From Caulobacter mirabilis (GTDB lineage: Bacteria; Pseudomonadota; Alphaproteobacteria; Caulobacterales; Caulobacteraceae): 64,000 nucleotides of DNA. A model generated the notes under the pieces. It did not search any database. It saw only the letters and a list, made by a program, of their open reading frames with translations, and was not told the origin of the DNA. The stretch spans positions 1,984,001 to 2,048,000 of the forward strand of contig NZ_CP024201.1 in assembly GCF_002749615.1 (NCBI RefSeq). Reading direction: 5' to 3'. Both the position numbers and the translations under genes were made by a program. Of the stretch, positions 43,249-52,814 are shown piece by piece. Position 1 is the first letter of the stretch; every line of letters begins with the position of its first letter.

Positions 43249-43962
43249 TCATTTCTTCGCCGCCGCCCGTTCGAACAGCCACTGCATCGGCGTCGGCGGA
43301 AGCTCGGCCTGGGTCAGGCGGCCGTCATGATCCTTGTCGAGCAGGTCGAAGCGCCGGCGGGCCGCGGTCTCGGCCTCGGCGCGGCTGACCTTCTGGTCCA
43401 GGTCGGCGTCGGCGCCGCGCACCGGATGCGGCTCGTTCAGCAGGCCGTACTGGGCCGCGCCCTGTCGTCGGCGCTCCCGGTCGCGCTTGCCGTCGCCATC
43501 GCGGGACGTCAGCAGGGAGCGGCCCAGCTCGGCGTCGTCGCGGCTGAACGGGTTCCAGCCGCGCGCGCGGGGGGCGTCGGGGGGACGCATCACGCCGTTG
43601 ATCTCGGGCGCGATGGTCTTCTCGTAGTCGCCGTTCTCGAAACCGTCGACGAAGCCGTCCTTGTCGGCGTCCAGCCGGTCGAAGAAGGCCAGGGCGTCGG
43701 CGACGAACTCGGCCTTGGTCAGGACGCCGTCCTTGTCCCTGTCCGCCTGGGCGAACCAGGCCGCGACCGGATAGGGCTTGTCCGCGGGGCCGCGGAAGGG
43801 CTCGCCCGCCGGGCTGATGAAGATCAGTTCCTCGGGCCCGCCGTAAGGCTGATCGACCTTGAGCGCCGGCGGCGGCGTGGCGTCCGCCGGGGGCGCGCCA
43901 TGCTGGGCCGCGGCCGGACCGGCGGCCAACAGGGCGAGGAGGGCGAGACGGCGGGCGGGCAT
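43249..43962 (-). CDS. Secreted EF-hand calcium-binding protein
   Basis: The 237-residue protein has a signal peptide (MPARRLALLALLAAGPAAAQ) and four EF-hand loops: DRDKDGVLTKAE near 73-84, DADKDGFVDGFE near 97-108, DADLDQKVSRAE near 184-195 and DKDHDGRLTQAE near 208-219. It is probably periplasmic and binds calcium. It sits between a histidine-kinase gene and the MacA-like adaptor on the same strand, suggesting that calcium or an envelope signal influences the system. Confidence 0.9.
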   Translation of the reverse strand: MPARRLALLALLAAGPAAAQHGAPPADATPPPALKVDQPYGGPEELIFISPAGEPFRGPADKPYPVAAWFAQADRDKDGVLTKAEFVADALAFFDRLDADKDGFVDGFENGDYEKTIAPEINGVMRPPDAPRARGWNPFSRDDAELGRSLLTSRDGDGKRDRERRRQGAAQYGLLNEPHPVRGADADLDQKVSRAEAETAARRRFDLLDKDHDGRLTQAELPPTPMQWLFERAAAKK

Positions 43963-44017
43963 GGCGACTCCGGGAACGCGGGAACGGCGGCAGTAGGTCA
44001 GGCCGCCGCCCGATCGT

Positions 44018-45475
44018 CTAGAGCGGCAGCGAGACGCGGGCGGTCAGGCCGCCGCCGCGCCGGTTCAACAGGACGACGTCGCCGCCGTGGGCGCGGGCGA
44101 TGGAGCGAACCACCGCCAGGCCTAGGCCGGCGCCGCCCGTCTCGCGGCTGCGGGACGGCTCCCGGCGATAGAAGGGTTCGAACACCCGCTCCATCTCGGC
44201 CGGCGGCACGCCGGGGCCGTCGTCCTCGATCTCGATGACCGCGCAGCCGCCCTCGGCGAATACGCGGCCGCGGGCGCGGGCCCCGTACTTCACCGCGTTC
44301 TCGACCAGGTTGGCGACCAGCCGGCGCAGGGACAGCGGATCGCCGTCGACGACCAGCTTCTCCGAGGGCAGGGCGGTGGCGTCGGCGCCGGTTTCCGCCG
44401 CCTCGTCCAGGACGCTCTCGACCAGCGACGACAACTCCAGCCGCTCGCGCGCGCCGGCGCGGGTGGCGTCGCGGACGAAGCCCAGGGCGGCGGCGATCAT
44501 GGCGTCCATCTGGTCGATGTCCGCCGCAAGCTTGGCGCGGATGTCGTCCGGCACGGCCTCGATCCGGAAACGCAGGCGGGTCAGCGGCGTGCGCAGGTCA
44601 TGGGCGATGGCCCCGACCATGGCGGTGCGGTCCTCGACATAGCGGCTGAGCCGCTCCTGCATCTGGTTGAAGGCCTCGGCGGCGGCGGCGATCTCGCGCG
44701 AGCCCTCGATCTCCAGCGGCGGGGCGCGGGGATCGCGGCCGAGACGCTCGGCGGCCTTGGCGAAGGCGCTGATCGGGGCGGCCAGGCGGCGCGCGAACAA
44801 CCAGGCCAACGGCGCCACGGCCAGGGCCGACAGCAGCAGCGTCAGCAGGATGCGGCCCTGCCAGGACTCGAGGCGAAAGCCGGGGTTCGGCTCGGCGACC
44901 AGCCAGCGGCCGTCCGGCTGGCGCACGCCGACGCGGAAGGGCGCGAAGATCACCCGGTCGTCGCTCCGCCGCATGGTGACGCGTCCGCGCGGCCCGTCTG
45001 GCGCGCCGCGGTCCTTCCGCAGGTGCAGCTCCACCGTCTGGCCGCGGCCGACGCCGTCCGGCGGCGGAGGCGGCGCGCGGAACACCTGCAGGGCCACGAT
45101 CCGTTCGGCCTGCATGGTCTGGACGAACATGCGACGAGGGCCCTGGGTCTCGATGCGGATGTCTTCCGGCTGGACCTGGAGCTGCTGGGCCAGCATCCGG
45201 CGGAAGTCGTCCCGCCAGCGGGCCTTTCGGATCAGCGGACGCTCCTCGGGCGGCTTGGAGCGGACCTTGACCAGCAGCGGACGACCGTCGCCGACGGGCG
45301 TCAGTCCCGGGCTCTTGAGCGCGCGCGAGATGTCGGTCAGCCGGTAGATCTCGGGCGGCGGCGGCGGCAGCGAGAAGATCACCGCGGTCGAGACCAGATG
45401 CGCCGCGATCAGGGTCGCGACGGCCAGGGCCAGCATCTGGACGAACAGCGGCGCGCCGCGCCTGACCGATTTCAT
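44018..45475 (-). CDS. Sensor histidine kinase, OmpR-partner type
   Basis: The 485-residue protein has two membrane helices (near residues 11-32 and 207-228) around a periplasmic sensor region of about 170 residues. A HAMP segment follows with RRLAAPISAFAKAAERLGRD, then the phosphoacceptor helix MVGAIAHDLRTPLTRLRFRI with its histidine near 291. The ATPase domain shows NLVENAVKYG, EDDGPGVPPAEMERVFEPFY and GGAGLGLAVVRSIARAHGG. Its start overlaps the response-regulator stop. It likely senses an envelope stress relevant to the MacAB-like pump. Confidence 0.95.
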   Translation of the reverse strand: MKSVRRGAPLFVQMLALAVATLIAAHLVSTAVIFSLPPPPPEIYRLTDISRALKSPGLTPVGDGRPLLVKVRSKPPEERPLIRKARWRDDFRRMLAQQLQVQPEDIRIETQGPRRMFVQTMQAERIVALQVFRAPPPPPDGVGRGQTVELHLRKDRGAPDGPRGRVTMRRSDDRVIFAPFRVGVRQPDGRWLVAEPNPGFRLESWQGRILLTLLLSALAVAPLAWLFARRLAAPISAFAKAAERLGRDPRAPPLEIEGSREIAAAAEAFNQMQERLSRYVEDRTAMVGAIAHDLRTPLTRLRFRIEAVPDDIRAKLAADIDQMDAMIAAALGFVRDATRAGARERLELSSLVESVLDEAAETGADATALPSEKLVVDGDPLSLRRLVANLVENAVKYGARARGRVFAEGGCAVIEIEDDGPGVPPAEMERVFEPFYRREPSRSRETGGAGLGLAVVRSIARAHGGDVVLLNRRGGGLTARVSLPL

Positions 45476-46227
45476 GATTGGCGCGTGACCTTGGGCGAGA
45501 ACATGTAGCCCTCGTTGCGGATGGTGCGGATCATCTCCGCCCCGCCGCCGTCGTCGAGCTTCTTGCGCAGGCGGCTGATCTGGACGTCGATCGCCCGGTC
45601 GTAGGCGTCGGTGTCGGGGCCTCGGGCGAGGTCAAGCAGCTGGTCGCGGGTCAGCACGCGCTGCGGCCGGTCGACAAAGGCCCGCAGCAGCGAGAACTCG
45701 CCGCTGGACAGGTTGACGATCACGCCCTGGGGCGAGCGCAGGTCGCGGCGGACCAGGTCGAGCCGCCAGCCCGCGAACTCGCAGGCGGCGCCGTGCTGGT
45801 CCTCAGCCGCGCGAGGTTCGTTCCTGCGACGCAGAACGGCCCTGACGCGGGCCAGCAGCTCGCGCGGGTTGCACGGCTTGGGCAGATAGTCGTCGGCGCC
45901 GAGCTCCAGGCCGACGATGCGGTCGGTGTCCTCGCCCATGGCCGACAGCATGACGATCCCGGGACCGCCGCTCTGGCCGGCCAGGCGGCGGCAGATCGAC
46001 AGCCCGTCCTCGCCCGGCATCATGACGTCCAGGACGATCAGGTCGAACGGTCCCTTCAGCTGCATCCGGGCGTCCATCGTCCGCGCGTCGGAGGCCTCCT
46101 CGACCCGGTAGCCGTGACGGGTCAGGAACTCGGCGATGACGTCGCGGATCCCCGGATCGTCGTCGACGATGAGAATGCGGGCGCCGGCCTCCTCGGCGGT
46201 GGCGCTCTTGTCCATGGTCAGCTCCAT
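45472..46227 (-). CDS. OmpR-family response regulator
   Basis: The 251-residue protein has a receiver domain (ILIVDDDPGIRDVIAEFLTR near residues 18-37, phosphorylation aspartate in LIVLDVMMPGEDGL near 67, KP at the end of GADDYLPKPCNPREL). Its winged-helix DNA-binding domain ends RTIRNEGYMF. It is the first gene of the two-component/EF-hand/MacAB-like unit, probably its own target. The ATG of MELTMDKS is used; the ATG four codons later is also possible. Confidence 0.95.
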   Translation of the reverse strand: MELTMDKSATAEEAGARILIVDDDPGIRDVIAEFLTRHGYRVEEASDARTMDARMQLKGPFDLIVLDVMMPGEDGLSICRRLAGQSGGPGIVMLSAMGEDTDRIVGLELGADDYLPKPCNPRELLARVRAVLRRRNEPRAAEDQHGAACEFAGWRLDLVRRDLRSPQGVIVNLSSGEFSLLRAFVDRPQRVLTRDQLLDLARGPDTDAYDRAIDVQISRLRKKLDDGGGAEMIRTIRNEGYMFSPKVTRQS

Positions 46228-46301
46228 GCCTCCGTCATGACAATCGCACGTGGCGTCTGGATTTCAGGGCTGAAACAAGGTCTGCGACCGGTCGTCCCGG
46301 C

Positions 46302-47039
46302 TCAGCTGTACCGCTTGGGCACGCCCTCGGGGGCAAGTCCCGCCTCGTCGGCGCTGGCCCCGCCCACGATGACGTCGGCGACGAAGGGGTTGGTCTTGCG
46401 CTCGGCGCCGAAGGTGCTCATCGGACCGTGGCCGGGAACGAAGGCGACATGCTCGCCAAGGGGCCACAGCTTGCGGGTGATCGAGTCGATCAGCTGGTCG
46501 TAGTTCCCCTTCGGGAAGTCGGTGCGGCCGATCGAGCCTTTGAACAGCACGTCGCCGACCTGCGCGAAACCGGCCTCGCGGTGGAAGAACACCACATGCC
46601 CCGGCGTATGGCCCGGGCAGTGGATGACCTCGAACTCGGTTTCGCCCAGCGTCACGACGTCGCCGTCGCCCAGCCAGCGGTCGGGCGTGAAGCCCTGAGC
46701 GTCCGGCATGCCGTAGCGGGCGGCGCTTTCTGGAATCTGATCGATCCAGAACTGGTCGTCGGGATGCGGCCCTTCGACGGGAACGCCGGTGAGTTCTTTC
46801 AGCCTGGCCGTGCCGCCGGCGTGGTCGAGGTGGCCGTGGGTGATCCAGATCTTCTCCAGCTCCAGCCCGTGCTGCTTCAGGCCGGCGACCAGGCGGTCGA
46901 CTTCGCCGCCCGGGTCGATGATCGCGGCCTTCTTGGTCTTGGTGCACCAGACGATCGTGCAGTTCTGCTGCAGCGGGGTCACCGGCGCCAGCATGGCGCG
47001 GATCGGCGGTTCGGGGCGGTCGGTCGTCGGGGTGCTCAT
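46302..47039 (-). CDS. Metallo-beta-lactamase-fold hydrolase, glyoxalase II-like
   Basis: The 245-residue protein has the dinuclear metal motif ITHGHLDHAGG near residues 65-75. VIHCPGHTPGHVVFF carries the next histidine, QVGDVLFKGSIGRTDFPKG the bridging aspartate, and VAFVPGHGPMSTFGAE the last histidine. It groups with YcbL-like hydrolases that act on glutathione thioesters; the exact substrate is not known. The ATG opening MSTPTTDR is chosen from the alignment to the first domain strand. Confidence 0.93.
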   Translation of the reverse strand: MSTPTTDRPEPPIRAMLAPVTPLQQNCTIVWCTKTKKAAIIDPGGEVDRLVAGLKQHGLELEKIWITHGHLDHAGGTARLKELTGVPVEGPHPDDQFWIDQIPESAARYGMPDAQGFTPDRWLGDGDVVTLGETEFEVIHCPGHTPGHVVFFHREAGFAQVGDVLFKGSIGRTDFPKGNYDQLIDSITRKLWPLGEHVAFVPGHGPMSTFGAERKTNPFVADVIVGGASADEAGLAPEGVPKRYS

Positions 47040-47091
47040 GGGCTTATGATCGGCGTTCAGGGGCGCGGAATAAAGGCCCTGCGGCAAAGAA

Positions 47092-47120
47092 GAAGGCCCG
47101 GGATCGCTCCCGGGCCTCTC
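47092..47120 (-). terminator. Intrinsic terminator after the amino-acid permease gene
   Basis: AGGCCCGGGA and TCCCGGGCCT form a perfect ten-pair stem with a four-base loop. Read on the minus strand it is followed by CTTCTTCTTT, so it should end the permease transcript before the hydrolase gene. Confidence 0.85.
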
Positions 47121-47149
47121 CAGTCCGTCGATGAAGTCAGGCGCGGGGC

Positions 47150-48802
47150 CTATTTCTCCTTCACGTCGTCCACGCCGAAGACCATGGCTTCGGCCGGGCT
47201 CGACATCGAGGTGTCCTCGGTGATGTCGATGCCCTTGGCCAGCTTGGAGTTCCAGAAGCCGTAGAGGGCGTAGACCACCGCGCCGACCGCCGCGTAGCTG
47301 CCCAGGATGGTCAGCGGCAGCGGGTTGTCGTTCATCGCGTGCTGCAGCATCGGCGAGAAGTTGTTCCAGGCCAGGAACAGGCAGGCCAGGATGCCGGCGA
47401 CGGCGGTGTAGATGCCGCCGGGGACCCGGAACGGGCGCTCCATCTCCGGGTGCTTGATGCGCAGGTAGATGACCGACAGGCAGACGATCGAGAAGGCCAG
47501 GGCGGTGCCCAGCGACACGAGGTCGCCCAGCAGGCTGATCGGCAGGAACGAGGCGGCGATGGCGATCAGCACGCCCAGCAGGATGGTGCCCATCCAGGGG
47601 GTGCGGAACTTCTGGTGGATGTTGGCGAACACCTTCGGCAGCAGGCCGTCGCGGGCCATGGTGTAGAAGATGCGGGTCTGGCCGTAGCAGAGCACCAGCA
47701 TCACCGAGCTGAGGCCGGTGATCGCGCCGATCTTGATCATGAAGCTGATCAGGTTGAACGGCTTGCCGTCGGCGTTGTTGAACGGAAGGTTGGCCCATTC
47801 CAGGCCCATGCGGTCGATGGCGACGGCGATGGGGGCCGGGCTGGCCAGTTGCTTGTAGGGCACCACGCCGGTCATGACGGCCGCGACGGCCATGTAGATC
47901 AGGGTGCAGATCACCAGGGCGCCCAGGATGCCGATCGGCACGTCCTTCGAGGGGTTCTTGGCTTCGGCGGCGGCGGTCGAGACGGCCTCGAAGCCGACGT
48001 AGGCGAAGAAGATGATCGAGGCGCCGCGGAAGATGCCGCCCCAGCCGAACTCGCCGGGCTGGCCGGTCGGTTCGGGGATGAACGGCGACCAGTTGGCCGG
48101 GTTGATGTAGGCGATGCCGACGCCGATGAAGGTCATCAGCACGATCACCTTGATGACCACGATGGCGTTGTTGACGTTGGCGGATTCGCTGACGCCGATG
48201 ACCAGCAGGATCGACACCAGGGCGATGCCGATGGCGGCGATGACGTTGATGCCGCCGGTCATCTGGAAGCTGACGTTGCCGGCCGCGTCGGGCACGGCCT
48301 GGATCAGCGGCGTGCCCCACTGGACCACTTCGTTTCCGCCGACGGTTATCATCGGCAAATGGACCCCGAAGTCGTGCAGGAAGCTGACCACATAGCCGGA
48401 CCAGCCGACCGCCACGGTCGAGGCGGCGACTCCGTATTCGAGGACGAGCAGCCAGCCCATGACCCAGGCGAAGACCTCGCCCAGCGTGCCGTAGGCGTAG
48501 GTGTAGGCCGAGCCGGAAACCGGCATGGTCGAGGCCAGTTCGGCGTAGCAGAGGCCCGCGAGGCCGCAGGCGATGCCGGCGACGACGAACGACAGCAGGA
48601 TGGCCGGGCCGGCATTGGCGGACGCCACCTGGCCGGTCAGCACGAAGATGCCGGCGCCGATGATGGCGCCGACGCCGAGGCTGACGAGATTGACGGGACC
48701 CAGCGACCGCTTCAGCTCACTGCGAGCGGCCTCCTTCTGAATGTTTGCGATCGACTTCTTGAGAAAAAGTCGGTTTCCGCGTGGCGCGGTGTCGGCGGAC
48801 AT
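47150..48802 (-). CDS. APC-family amino-acid permease
   Basis: The 550-residue protein has about twelve membrane helices. The first substrate-binding helix shows SLGVGAIIGAGIFVLTG near residues 47-63, typical of cationic amino-acid transporters (CAT/YfnA-like). GASIIFFAYVGFEAVSTAAA near 248 is the equivalent helix 6. It should import a cationic or neutral amino acid by proton symport. The ATG opening MSADTAPRG is preferred, with GGGAGCG eight bases upstream; an ATG six codons earlier lacks a site. Divergent from hrpB. Confidence 0.92.
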   Translation of the reverse strand: MSADTAPRGNRLFLKKSIANIQKEAARSELKRSLGPVNLVSLGVGAIIGAGIFVLTGQVASANAGPAILLSFVVAGIACGLAGLCYAELASTMPVSGSAYTYAYGTLGEVFAWVMGWLLVLEYGVAASTVAVGWSGYVVSFLHDFGVHLPMITVGGNEVVQWGTPLIQAVPDAAGNVSFQMTGGINVIAAIGIALVSILLVIGVSESANVNNAIVVIKVIVLMTFIGVGIAYINPANWSPFIPEPTGQPGEFGWGGIFRGASIIFFAYVGFEAVSTAAAEAKNPSKDVPIGILGALVICTLIYMAVAAVMTGVVPYKQLASPAPIAVAIDRMGLEWANLPFNNADGKPFNLISFMIKIGAITGLSSVMLVLCYGQTRIFYTMARDGLLPKVFANIHQKFRTPWMGTILLGVLIAIAASFLPISLLGDLVSLGTALAFSIVCLSVIYLRIKHPEMERPFRVPGGIYTAVAGILACLFLAWNNFSPMLQHAMNDNPLPLTILGSYAAVGAVVYALYGFWNSKLAKGIDITEDTSMSSPAEAMVFGVDDVKEK

Positions 48803-48930
48803 TGCGTCTCGCTCCCCCATGATTGGCCGGCGACCCCCGCCAGCAAATTGGCGCGACGTTAGGCGCCCGGGCGTCCTCGCGCAACGGCTTACGGTGACGG
48901 AGCGCATTGGACGCACTAGGACTGCGCCCG

Positions 48931-51369
48931 ATGCTGCCGATCGAGCAAATCCTGCCCCGCCTCCAGGCGACGCTCCGCGAGCGTCCCAACGCCGTGCTGG
49001 TCGCCCCGCCCGGAGCGGGCAAAACGACCGGCGTTCCCTTGGCGCTGAAGGACGAGCCGTGGACGGACGGCCGCAAGCTGATCGTGCTCGAGCCTCGCCG
49101 GCTGGCCGCCCGCGCGGCGGCGGCGCGCATGGCCTCGACCCTGGGCGAAAGCGTCGGCCAGACGGTCGGGTATCGGGTCCGGATGCAATCGAGGGTGTCG
49201 GCCGCCACCCGAATCGAGGTGGTGACCGAGGGGGTCTTCACCCGGATGATCCAGGACGACCCGGCGCTGGACGGGGTCGCGGCGGTCCTGTTCGACGAGT
49301 TCCACGAGCGCAGCCTCGACGCCGACCTGGGCCTGGCCTTCGCGCGCGACAGCCAGGGCGTGCTGCGCGAGGATCTGCGCCTGCTGGTCATGTCGGCGAC
49401 GCTCGACGGGGCGGCGGTGGCCAGGCTCCTGGACGAGGCCCCGGTGATCGAGAGCGAGGGCCGCGCCTGGCCGGTCGACACCCGCTACCTCGGCCGCGAT
49501 CCCGCCAAGCGCCTTGAGGAGCAGGTCGCCCGCGCGGTGGACAAGGCCCTGGCCGAAGAGACCGGCAGCCTTCTGGTCTTCCTGCCGGGACAGGGCGAGA
49601 TTCTGCGCACGCGCGACCTGATCGCCGAGCGGATGCGCCGTCCGGACGTCGACCTGGCGCCGCTCTATGGCGCGATGGAGGGCCGGGACCAGGACCTGGC
49701 CATCAGCCCTTCGCCGGCCGGGCGCCGCAAGGTGGTGCTGGCCACGGCGATCGCCGAGACCAGCCTGACCATCGAAGGCGTGCGGGTGGTCATCGACGCC
49801 GGGCTGGCCCGGGTTCCGAGATTCGACCCGGCCAGCGGACTGACGCGGCTGGAGACGGTCCGCGTCTCGCGCGCCGCTGCCGACCAACGCCGCGGGCGCG
49901 CCGGACGGACCGAGCCGGGCGTCTGCTACCGCCTGTGGGACGAGGAGGAGACCCGGGCGCTGGTCCCGTTCGGGCGGCCGGAGATCCTGGAAACCGACCT
50001 GTCGGGCCTGGCGCTGGACCTCGCCCGCTGGGGCGCGCGCGATCCGTCCGAACTCCAGTTCCTGGACCCGCCGCCGGTGGCCGCCTTCGCCGAGGCGCGG
50101 ACGCTGCTGGCGCGGCTACGGGCGCTGGACGGGCAGGGCGCGCTGACCGCCCACGGCAAGGCGCTGGCCGATCTGCCGCTGCCGCCGCGGCTGGCGCATA
50201 TGGTGGTCCGCGGCGCGGCCGGCGGGCAGGGATTGCTGGCCGCCCGGATCGCCGCCCTGCTGACCGAACGCGGCCTGGGCGGTCGCGACGCGCACCTCGG
50301 GCATCGGCTGGAGGCGTTCGACCGCGATCGGAGCCAGCGCGCCAAGGACGCCCGGGCCCTGGCGGAGCGCTGGGCCCGCGCCGCCGGTTCGCCGCCGAAA
50401 CAGCCGCCGCTGGATGAGGCGCTGCTGCTGGCGGAAGCCTTCCCTGAGCGGGTGGCCAAGGCGCGAGGGTCGTCCGGAGAGTTCCAGCTGGCCACCGGCC
50501 GCGGCGCCCATGTCGAGCCGACCGACGTGCTGGCCCGCGAAAAATGGGTCGCCGTCGGCGAACTGGGCGGCGGGGGGCAGCGCGACCGCATCCTGCTGGC
50601 CGCGCCGCTGGACGAGACCGCCCTGCGCGAGGCTTTCGCCGACCGCCTGACCCGCGAAGAGCGGCTGGAGATCGAGGGCGACGGCAAGGTTCGGGGCCGC
50701 CGTCTGCTCAAGCTCGACCGGCTGGTCGTCGAGGATCGCCTGATCGACAGGCCGGACCCGGAGATGATCGCCCGCGCCCTGGCCGACCGGGTCCGGCGCG
50801 AAGGCCTGGCGGCGCTGAAGCCGGGCGAGCGCACGGCGTCCCTGCTGGAGCGGCTGGTCTTCCTGCATGCCCGTCGACCGGAGGCCTGGCCGGACCTGTC
50901 CGAGCCGGTGCTGGTCGAGCGCCTCGACGAATGGCTGGAGCCGCTGCTGGTCGGCAAGCGGTCGCTGGCCGATCTCGCCGACGATGCGGTGGCGGACGCC
51001 ATCCGCACCCTGCTGCCCTGGGACCTGGCTCAGCGCCTGAACCAGGAGGCGCCGGCGCGTTGGGAGGCCCCGACCGGCAGTCGCTTTCGTATCGACTACG
51101 CCGCGGAGGGCGGACCGCGCGTCGAGGGGCGGGTGATGGAGTTCTACGGGCTATCCGAACACCCGACCGCGGCCGGCGTGCCGCTGACCCTGGCGCTGCT
51201 GTCGCCCGCCCATCGCCCGATCCAGGTGACCAGGGACCTGCCGGGTTTCTGGCGCGGGAGCTGGAAGGAGGTCCGCACCGAGATGAAGGGCCGCTACCCG
51301 CGCCACGTCTGGCCGGAGGAGCCCTGGGCCGCCCAGGCTACGACCCGGGCCAAGCCACGCGGAACCTGA
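48931..51369 (+). CDS. hrpB: ATP-dependent RNA helicase HrpB
   Basis: The 812-residue DEAH-type helicase has motif I APPGAGKTTGVPLAL near residues 30-44, the DEFH box in VLFDEFHERSLDADL near 116-130, SATLDG, ATAIAETSLTIEGVRVVIDA and QRRGRAGRTEPGVCYRLW near 312-329. An HA2 region follows, then the C-terminal HrpB-specific domain ending WPEEPWAAQATTRAK. The role in bacteria is uncertain, with mRNA processing proposed. The ATG opening MLPIEQIL is used; upstream codons include TTG but no ribosome-binding site. Confidence 0.95.
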   Translation: MLPIEQILPRLQATLRERPNAVLVAPPGAGKTTGVPLALKDEPWTDGRKLIVLEPRRLAARAAAARMASTLGESVGQTVGYRVRMQSRVSAATRIEVVTEGVFTRMIQDDPALDGVAAVLFDEFHERSLDADLGLAFARDSQGVLREDLRLLVMSATLDGAAVARLLDEAPVIESEGRAWPVDTRYLGRDPAKRLEEQVARAVDKALAEETGSLLVFLPGQGEILRTRDLIAERMRRPDVDLAPLYGAMEGRDQDLAISPSPAGRRKVVLATAIAETSLTIEGVRVVIDAGLARVPRFDPASGLTRLETVRVSRAAADQRRGRAGRTEPGVCYRLWDEEETRALVPFGRPEILETDLSGLALDLARWGARDPSELQFLDPPPVAAFAEARTLLARLRALDGQGALTAHGKALADLPLPPRLAHMVVRGAAGGQGLLAARIAALLTERGLGGRDAHLGHRLEAFDRDRSQRAKDARALAERWARAAGSPPKQPPLDEALLLAEAFPERVAKARGSSGEFQLATGRGAHVEPTDVLAREKWVAVGELGGGGQRDRILLAAPLDETALREAFADRLTREERLEIEGDGKVRGRRLLKLDRLVVEDRLIDRPDPEMIARALADRVRREGLAALKPGERTASLLERLVFLHARRPEAWPDLSEPVLVERLDEWLEPLLVGKRSLADLADDAVADAIRTLLPWDLAQRLNQEAPARWEAPTGSRFRIDYAAEGGPRVEGRVMEFYGLSEHPTAAGVPLTLALLSPAHRPIQVTRDLPGFWRGSWKEVRTEMKGRYPRHVWPEEPWAAQATTRAKPRGT

Positions 51370-51448
51370 GGGCGGGAAGGTTACGGGGATTTAAGGCGCG
51401 GGAGCGTTCGGCCGCCTTTAGCGTCTGCTGAAACCTCCGGGGGACGAC

Positions 51449-52744
51449 ATGATCGCAGCACTGGGCCTGGCGGCGGCGCTGACCGCGCAACCGGTTCCCG
51501 AGCCGGGTGTCTGGCGCAGCCAGGGCTACGGCTATGTGCTGGACGTCAGCTCCAGGGGCGCCCAGCTCTACGACTTCGACGGCGGCCGCTGCGTGCGGGG
51601 CGACTTCATCGAAGACCTGTCGGACATGGGCGCGATCACGCCGGCGGGGCCGGGACGGTTCCTGCTCACCGGCGACGAGATGCACATCGGCTTCGAGCGG
51701 ATTGCGGGCCTGCCGAAGCCCTGTGACTGGCCGTCCGGTCCGTCGGCCGATCCGCTGGTCAATTTCGACACGCTCTGGGCGATGCTCGACGAGCATTATC
51801 CCTTCTTCACGGCGCGCGGCGTCGACTGGACGGCGGTCCGCCGCGAGTATCGTCCGAAGGTCCAGGCGTTGGGCTCCAAGGGAGATCCCTGGCCGATCTT
51901 CACCGAGATGCTGGGCAAGCTCCACGATCCGCACACACGGCTCGTCGACGGGCAGCGGCGGTTCCAGGCGCGCCGCGGCGACGCCTCGCCGATCGCACCG
52001 ATCCAGGCTGCCCTGCTGGCCTATCTCGCCAAGTCCGACAGCCCGTTGGCCGGGAAGGTGGAGACCCTCGCCCACGAGCGCCTGGTCTTCGGCAGGACCC
52101 CGGACGATGTCGGCTACATCGCCGTGCCCACGATGGGCGGGTTCGACGCGGGCCCGGTCGGCTGGCCGGCCAACACCAGCGCCGCGGCGGATCAGCGAGC
52201 GGCGACCCAGGCGCTGACGACCGCGTTCAGCCGGCTGGCCGGAGTGCGCGGCCTGATCCTGGACCTGCGCGTCAATCCGGGCGGGTCGGAGGCCTTCGCG
52301 GATCTGATCGCCGGCTGCTTCGCGGACCGGAGGCGCCTGGCCTACAGCAAGGCGGCCAAGGACGGCGCCGGGCAGGGGCCGGCCTATGAGGCCTATGTCG
52401 AGCCCGGCGCCTGCCCGCGCTTCGAAGGGCCGGTCGTCGTGCTCGTCGGCGAACGCACGACCAGCGCGGCCGAGGCGCTGGTGATGCGGCTGCGGGTCCT
52501 GCCGAACGTCACGACGCTGGGTCAGCCGACGCAAGGGGCGCATTCGGAGGTGCTGGACAAGACCCTGCCGAACGGCTGGCGCCTGGGTCTGTCGAACGAG
52601 GTCTACCGTCTGGCGGACGGCAAGGTCTACGAGGGTGTCGGCATCCCCCCGGCCGTCGTGACGCCGGCGACCGCGCCGACGGATCCGGACGAGATCCGCT
52701 TCGGGCGCGACATTCGCGCGGCGCAGCAGCGTCTGCGGCCGTAG
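51449..52744 (+). CDS. Secreted S41-family peptidase
   Basis: The 431-residue protein begins with a short hydrophobic leader (MIAALGLAAALTAQPVPEPG) likely to be a signal peptide. The peptidase core has LILDLRVNPGGSEAF near residue 269 and the catalytic serine in VLVGERTTSAAEALVMRLR near 333. GQPTQGAHSEVLDKTLPNGW fits the region after the active site, though the lysine partner is not clear. A tricorn-like N-terminal domain with the segment LDEHYPFFTARGVDW precedes the core. No PDZ domain is obvious. Substrates are unknown. Confidence 0.85.
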   Translation: MIAALGLAAALTAQPVPEPGVWRSQGYGYVLDVSSRGAQLYDFDGGRCVRGDFIEDLSDMGAITPAGPGRFLLTGDEMHIGFERIAGLPKPCDWPSGPSADPLVNFDTLWAMLDEHYPFFTARGVDWTAVRREYRPKVQALGSKGDPWPIFTEMLGKLHDPHTRLVDGQRRFQARRGDASPIAPIQAALLAYLAKSDSPLAGKVETLAHERLVFGRTPDDVGYIAVPTMGGFDAGPVGWPANTSAAADQRAATQALTTAFSRLAGVRGLILDLRVNPGGSEAFADLIAGCFADRRRLAYSKAAKDGAGQGPAYEAYVEPGACPRFEGPVVVLVGERTTSAAEALVMRLRVLPNVTTLGQPTQGAHSEVLDKTLPNGWRLGLSNEVYRLADGKVYEGVGIPPAVVTPATAPTDPDEIRFGRDIRAAQQRLRP

Positions 52745-52814
52745 CACGCTCAGGGACGCCGCTTGCGCCGCGCGCTCCAAAAATGGGCGGAGCGGAGGCG
52801 AACCCGTCGCTCGC

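Noticed and set aside
46302-48320. N-terminal extension of the MBL hydrolase to 672 residues
   Set aside because: The extra 427 residues come from another frame of the amino-acid permease gene and a terminator; the hydrolase fold starts at the ATG at 47039.
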